Shown: piece after piece, positions 58,068-58,137 of the stretch
How positions within the stretch are numbered: position 1 is the first letter of the stretch
Layout of the letters: each line of letters begins with the position of its first letter
From: Thermoflexus sp.
Lineage (GTDB): Bacteria; Chloroflexota; Anaerolineae; Thermoflexales; Thermoflexaceae
DNA length: 58,137 nucleotides
Assembly (NCBI RefSeq): GCF_034432235.1
Contig: NZ_DAOUCJ010000037.1
Span: 1-58,137 of the forward strand
Direction: 5' to 3'
The notes under the pieces: generated by a model
The model's database searches: none
The model's input: only the letters and a program-made list of their open reading frames with translations
What the model was told of the DNA's origin: nothing
Position numbers and translations under genes: made by a program

Positions 58068-58137
58068 GGAGTCGCCTTCGACGGATCAGCCACAGGGGTA
58101 TAGGGACCACATTACGATCCTGCTGCTCCTCAGTATA

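Noticed and set aside
58068..58137. Tail of scpA at the right window edge
   Set aside because: scpA often precedes scpB, but the 70 bases available do not show a recognisable ScpA C-terminus in any frame.

Overview
The window reads as chromosomal DNA of a high-GC thermophilic bacterium. Gene content points to Chloroflexota, possibly close to Thermoflexus: a large System I cytochrome c maturation cluster, a Rieske / fused cytochrome b / di-heme cytochrome c complex, a glucosyl-3-phosphoglycerate synthase, PlsY, and abundant palindromic intergenic repeats. The taxonomic call is inference from gene families; there is no 16S rRNA here. No tRNA, rRNA, CRISPR array, transposase or integrase was recognised. 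The one clear RNA gene is rnpB.

Layout. 1-2016: the N-terminal three quarters of Lon (minus strand, cut by the window edge) and a structured intergenic repeat. 2017-5018: Uma2-family nuclease, BMP-family lipoprotein, response regulator and a small membrane protein. 5145-17138: a minus-strand cytochrome c maturation cluster, read from right to left as ccmE, [MNT-HEPN pair], ccmF, [AAA ATPase plus a frameshifted partner], ccmH, ccmG, ccmI-like, a di-heme lipoprotein, a ccmA-ccmB fusion, ccmC, ccmD, a circularly permuted ccdA and a TlpA lipoprotein. Two toxin/defence-like cassettes sit inside this pathway.

17567-29179: housekeeping and metabolism (folE, rbfA, nrnA, mogA, pfkA, sugar ABC ATPase, hicB with a hicA remnant, trmB, xseB, DUF212, cobalamin adenosyltransferase, nitroreductase, acyl-CoA ligase). 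29466-36346: gap, then a 52-bp direct repeat of the rnpB 3' end flanking a DUF433/DUF5615 module, rnpB itself, UPF0182, DUF4126, plsY and a ThiS-like gene. 36361-42744: a second structured repeat, hisS, a UDP-sugar dehydrogenase, a VTT membrane protein and a YfhO-like protein.

42865-46581: a tightly overlapping three-gene operon of two SPFH-like membrane proteins and an S24/LexA-type peptidase-like protein. This is the best candidate for an undescribed system. 46913-49679: a UspA-UspA-GpgS fusion and an endonuclease IV-like TIM barrel. 49745-53000: the Rieske / cytochrome b / di-heme cytochrome c operon, whose c-type haems would depend on the ccm cluster. 53392-58067: truD, a class III aminotransferase, a saccharopine dehydrogenase-like protein and scpB.

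Coordinates were read by eye from the sequence. Family assignments come from motif recognition without database searches.
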